The translations under genes and the position numbers were made by a program. The notes beneath the pieces were generated by a model, which worked only from the letters and a program-made list of their open reading frames with translations, was not told where the DNA came from and made no database searches. A stretch of 7,233 bases of DNA, taken from contig JADHUQ010000120.1 in NCBI GenBank assembly GCA_016784425.1, positions 1 to 7,233 of the forward strand, read 5' to 3'. Below, one piece after another: positions 7,184 to 7,233 of the stretch (the stretch's first letter is position 1; each line of letters opens with the position of its first letter). The DNA comes from Candidatus Delongbacteria bacterium (lineage in GTDB: Bacteria > CAIWAD01 > BS150m-G50).

Positions 7184-7233
7184 GCAAGGGAAACAATATA
7201 CTACTGGATCTGGAGTTTGACGGAACCGGTTTC
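7177..7233 (+). CDS. truA: Probable tRNA pseudouridine synthase A, N-terminus only (3' end outside window)
   Basis: Only 19 codons are visible. They encode MVSKG followed by NNILLDLEFDGTGF. The pattern 'N-I-x-L-x-L-E-[YF]-D-G-T-x-F' is the first beta strand of TruA, which normally continues with G-W-Q just past this point. TruA converts uridines at positions 38-40 of the tRNA anticodon stem-loop to pseudouridine. The catalytic Asp lies outside the window. The start is ATG 7177 (7-nt overlap with ecfT) or the adjacent in-frame GTG 7180 (4-nt GTGA overlap). A GGATGG at 7166-7171 is a plausible RBS for the ATG. ecfT followed by truA is a familiar gene order in Firmicutes, which supports both calls. 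The call rests on a short peptide, so it remains provisional. Confidence 0.7.
   Translation, partial: MVSKGNNILLDLEFDGTGF

Noticed and set aside
1..7233. Mobile element, phage, defence island, CRISPR or RNA gene
   Set aside because: I found no terminal inverted repeats, repeat-spacer pattern, transposase or integrase motifs or tRNA-like cloverleaf. The window is filled by conserved core genes.

Overview
The window carries a co-directional (+ strand) run of housekeeping genes from a bacterium of moderately high GC content. In order it contains: the 3' end of what is most likely uvrC, a complete purL, a complete hemW, a complete uvrA, a complete gene for an EcfT/CbiQ-type membrane protein, and the first codons of what looks like truA. 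All five gene boundaries are tight or readable. I see no transposase, integrase, phage gene, CRISPR array, tRNA or rRNA.

Organism: the PurL is the short (about 740 aa) form used with separate PurQ and PurS proteins. This argues against Gamma- and Betaproteobacteria, which use a roughly 1300-aa fused PurL. Gene content and protein style would fit Desulfuromonadota or another former deltaproteobacterium. This is an inference from general family knowledge, and no search was possible.

Layout: positions 1-3509 are tightly packed. The uvrC tail overlaps purL by 20 nt, purL and hemW are 32 nt apart, and hemW overlaps uvrA by 8 nt. These four genes therefore look like one transcription unit, running to 6330. 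A 112-nt gap (6331-6442) follows. It has no obvious intrinsic terminator, but it holds a good sigma70-type promoter (TTGACT, 17 bp, TATCTT) with an imperfect dyad centred in its spacer. This promoter should drive ecfT, which overlaps the next gene by 7 nt.

Function: UvrA (damage recognition) and UvrC (dual incision) belong to nucleotide excision repair and here bracket a purine biosynthesis gene and a heme-trafficking radical-SAM-family gene. The second unit pairs an ECF-transporter T component, with no ATPase or S component in view, with a tRNA pseudouridine synthase. No new biological system is evident. The points most worth a second look are the ATPase-less EcfT with a degenerate second coupling motif, its overlap with truA, the operator-like dyad in its promoter, and the co-location of uvrC and uvrA.
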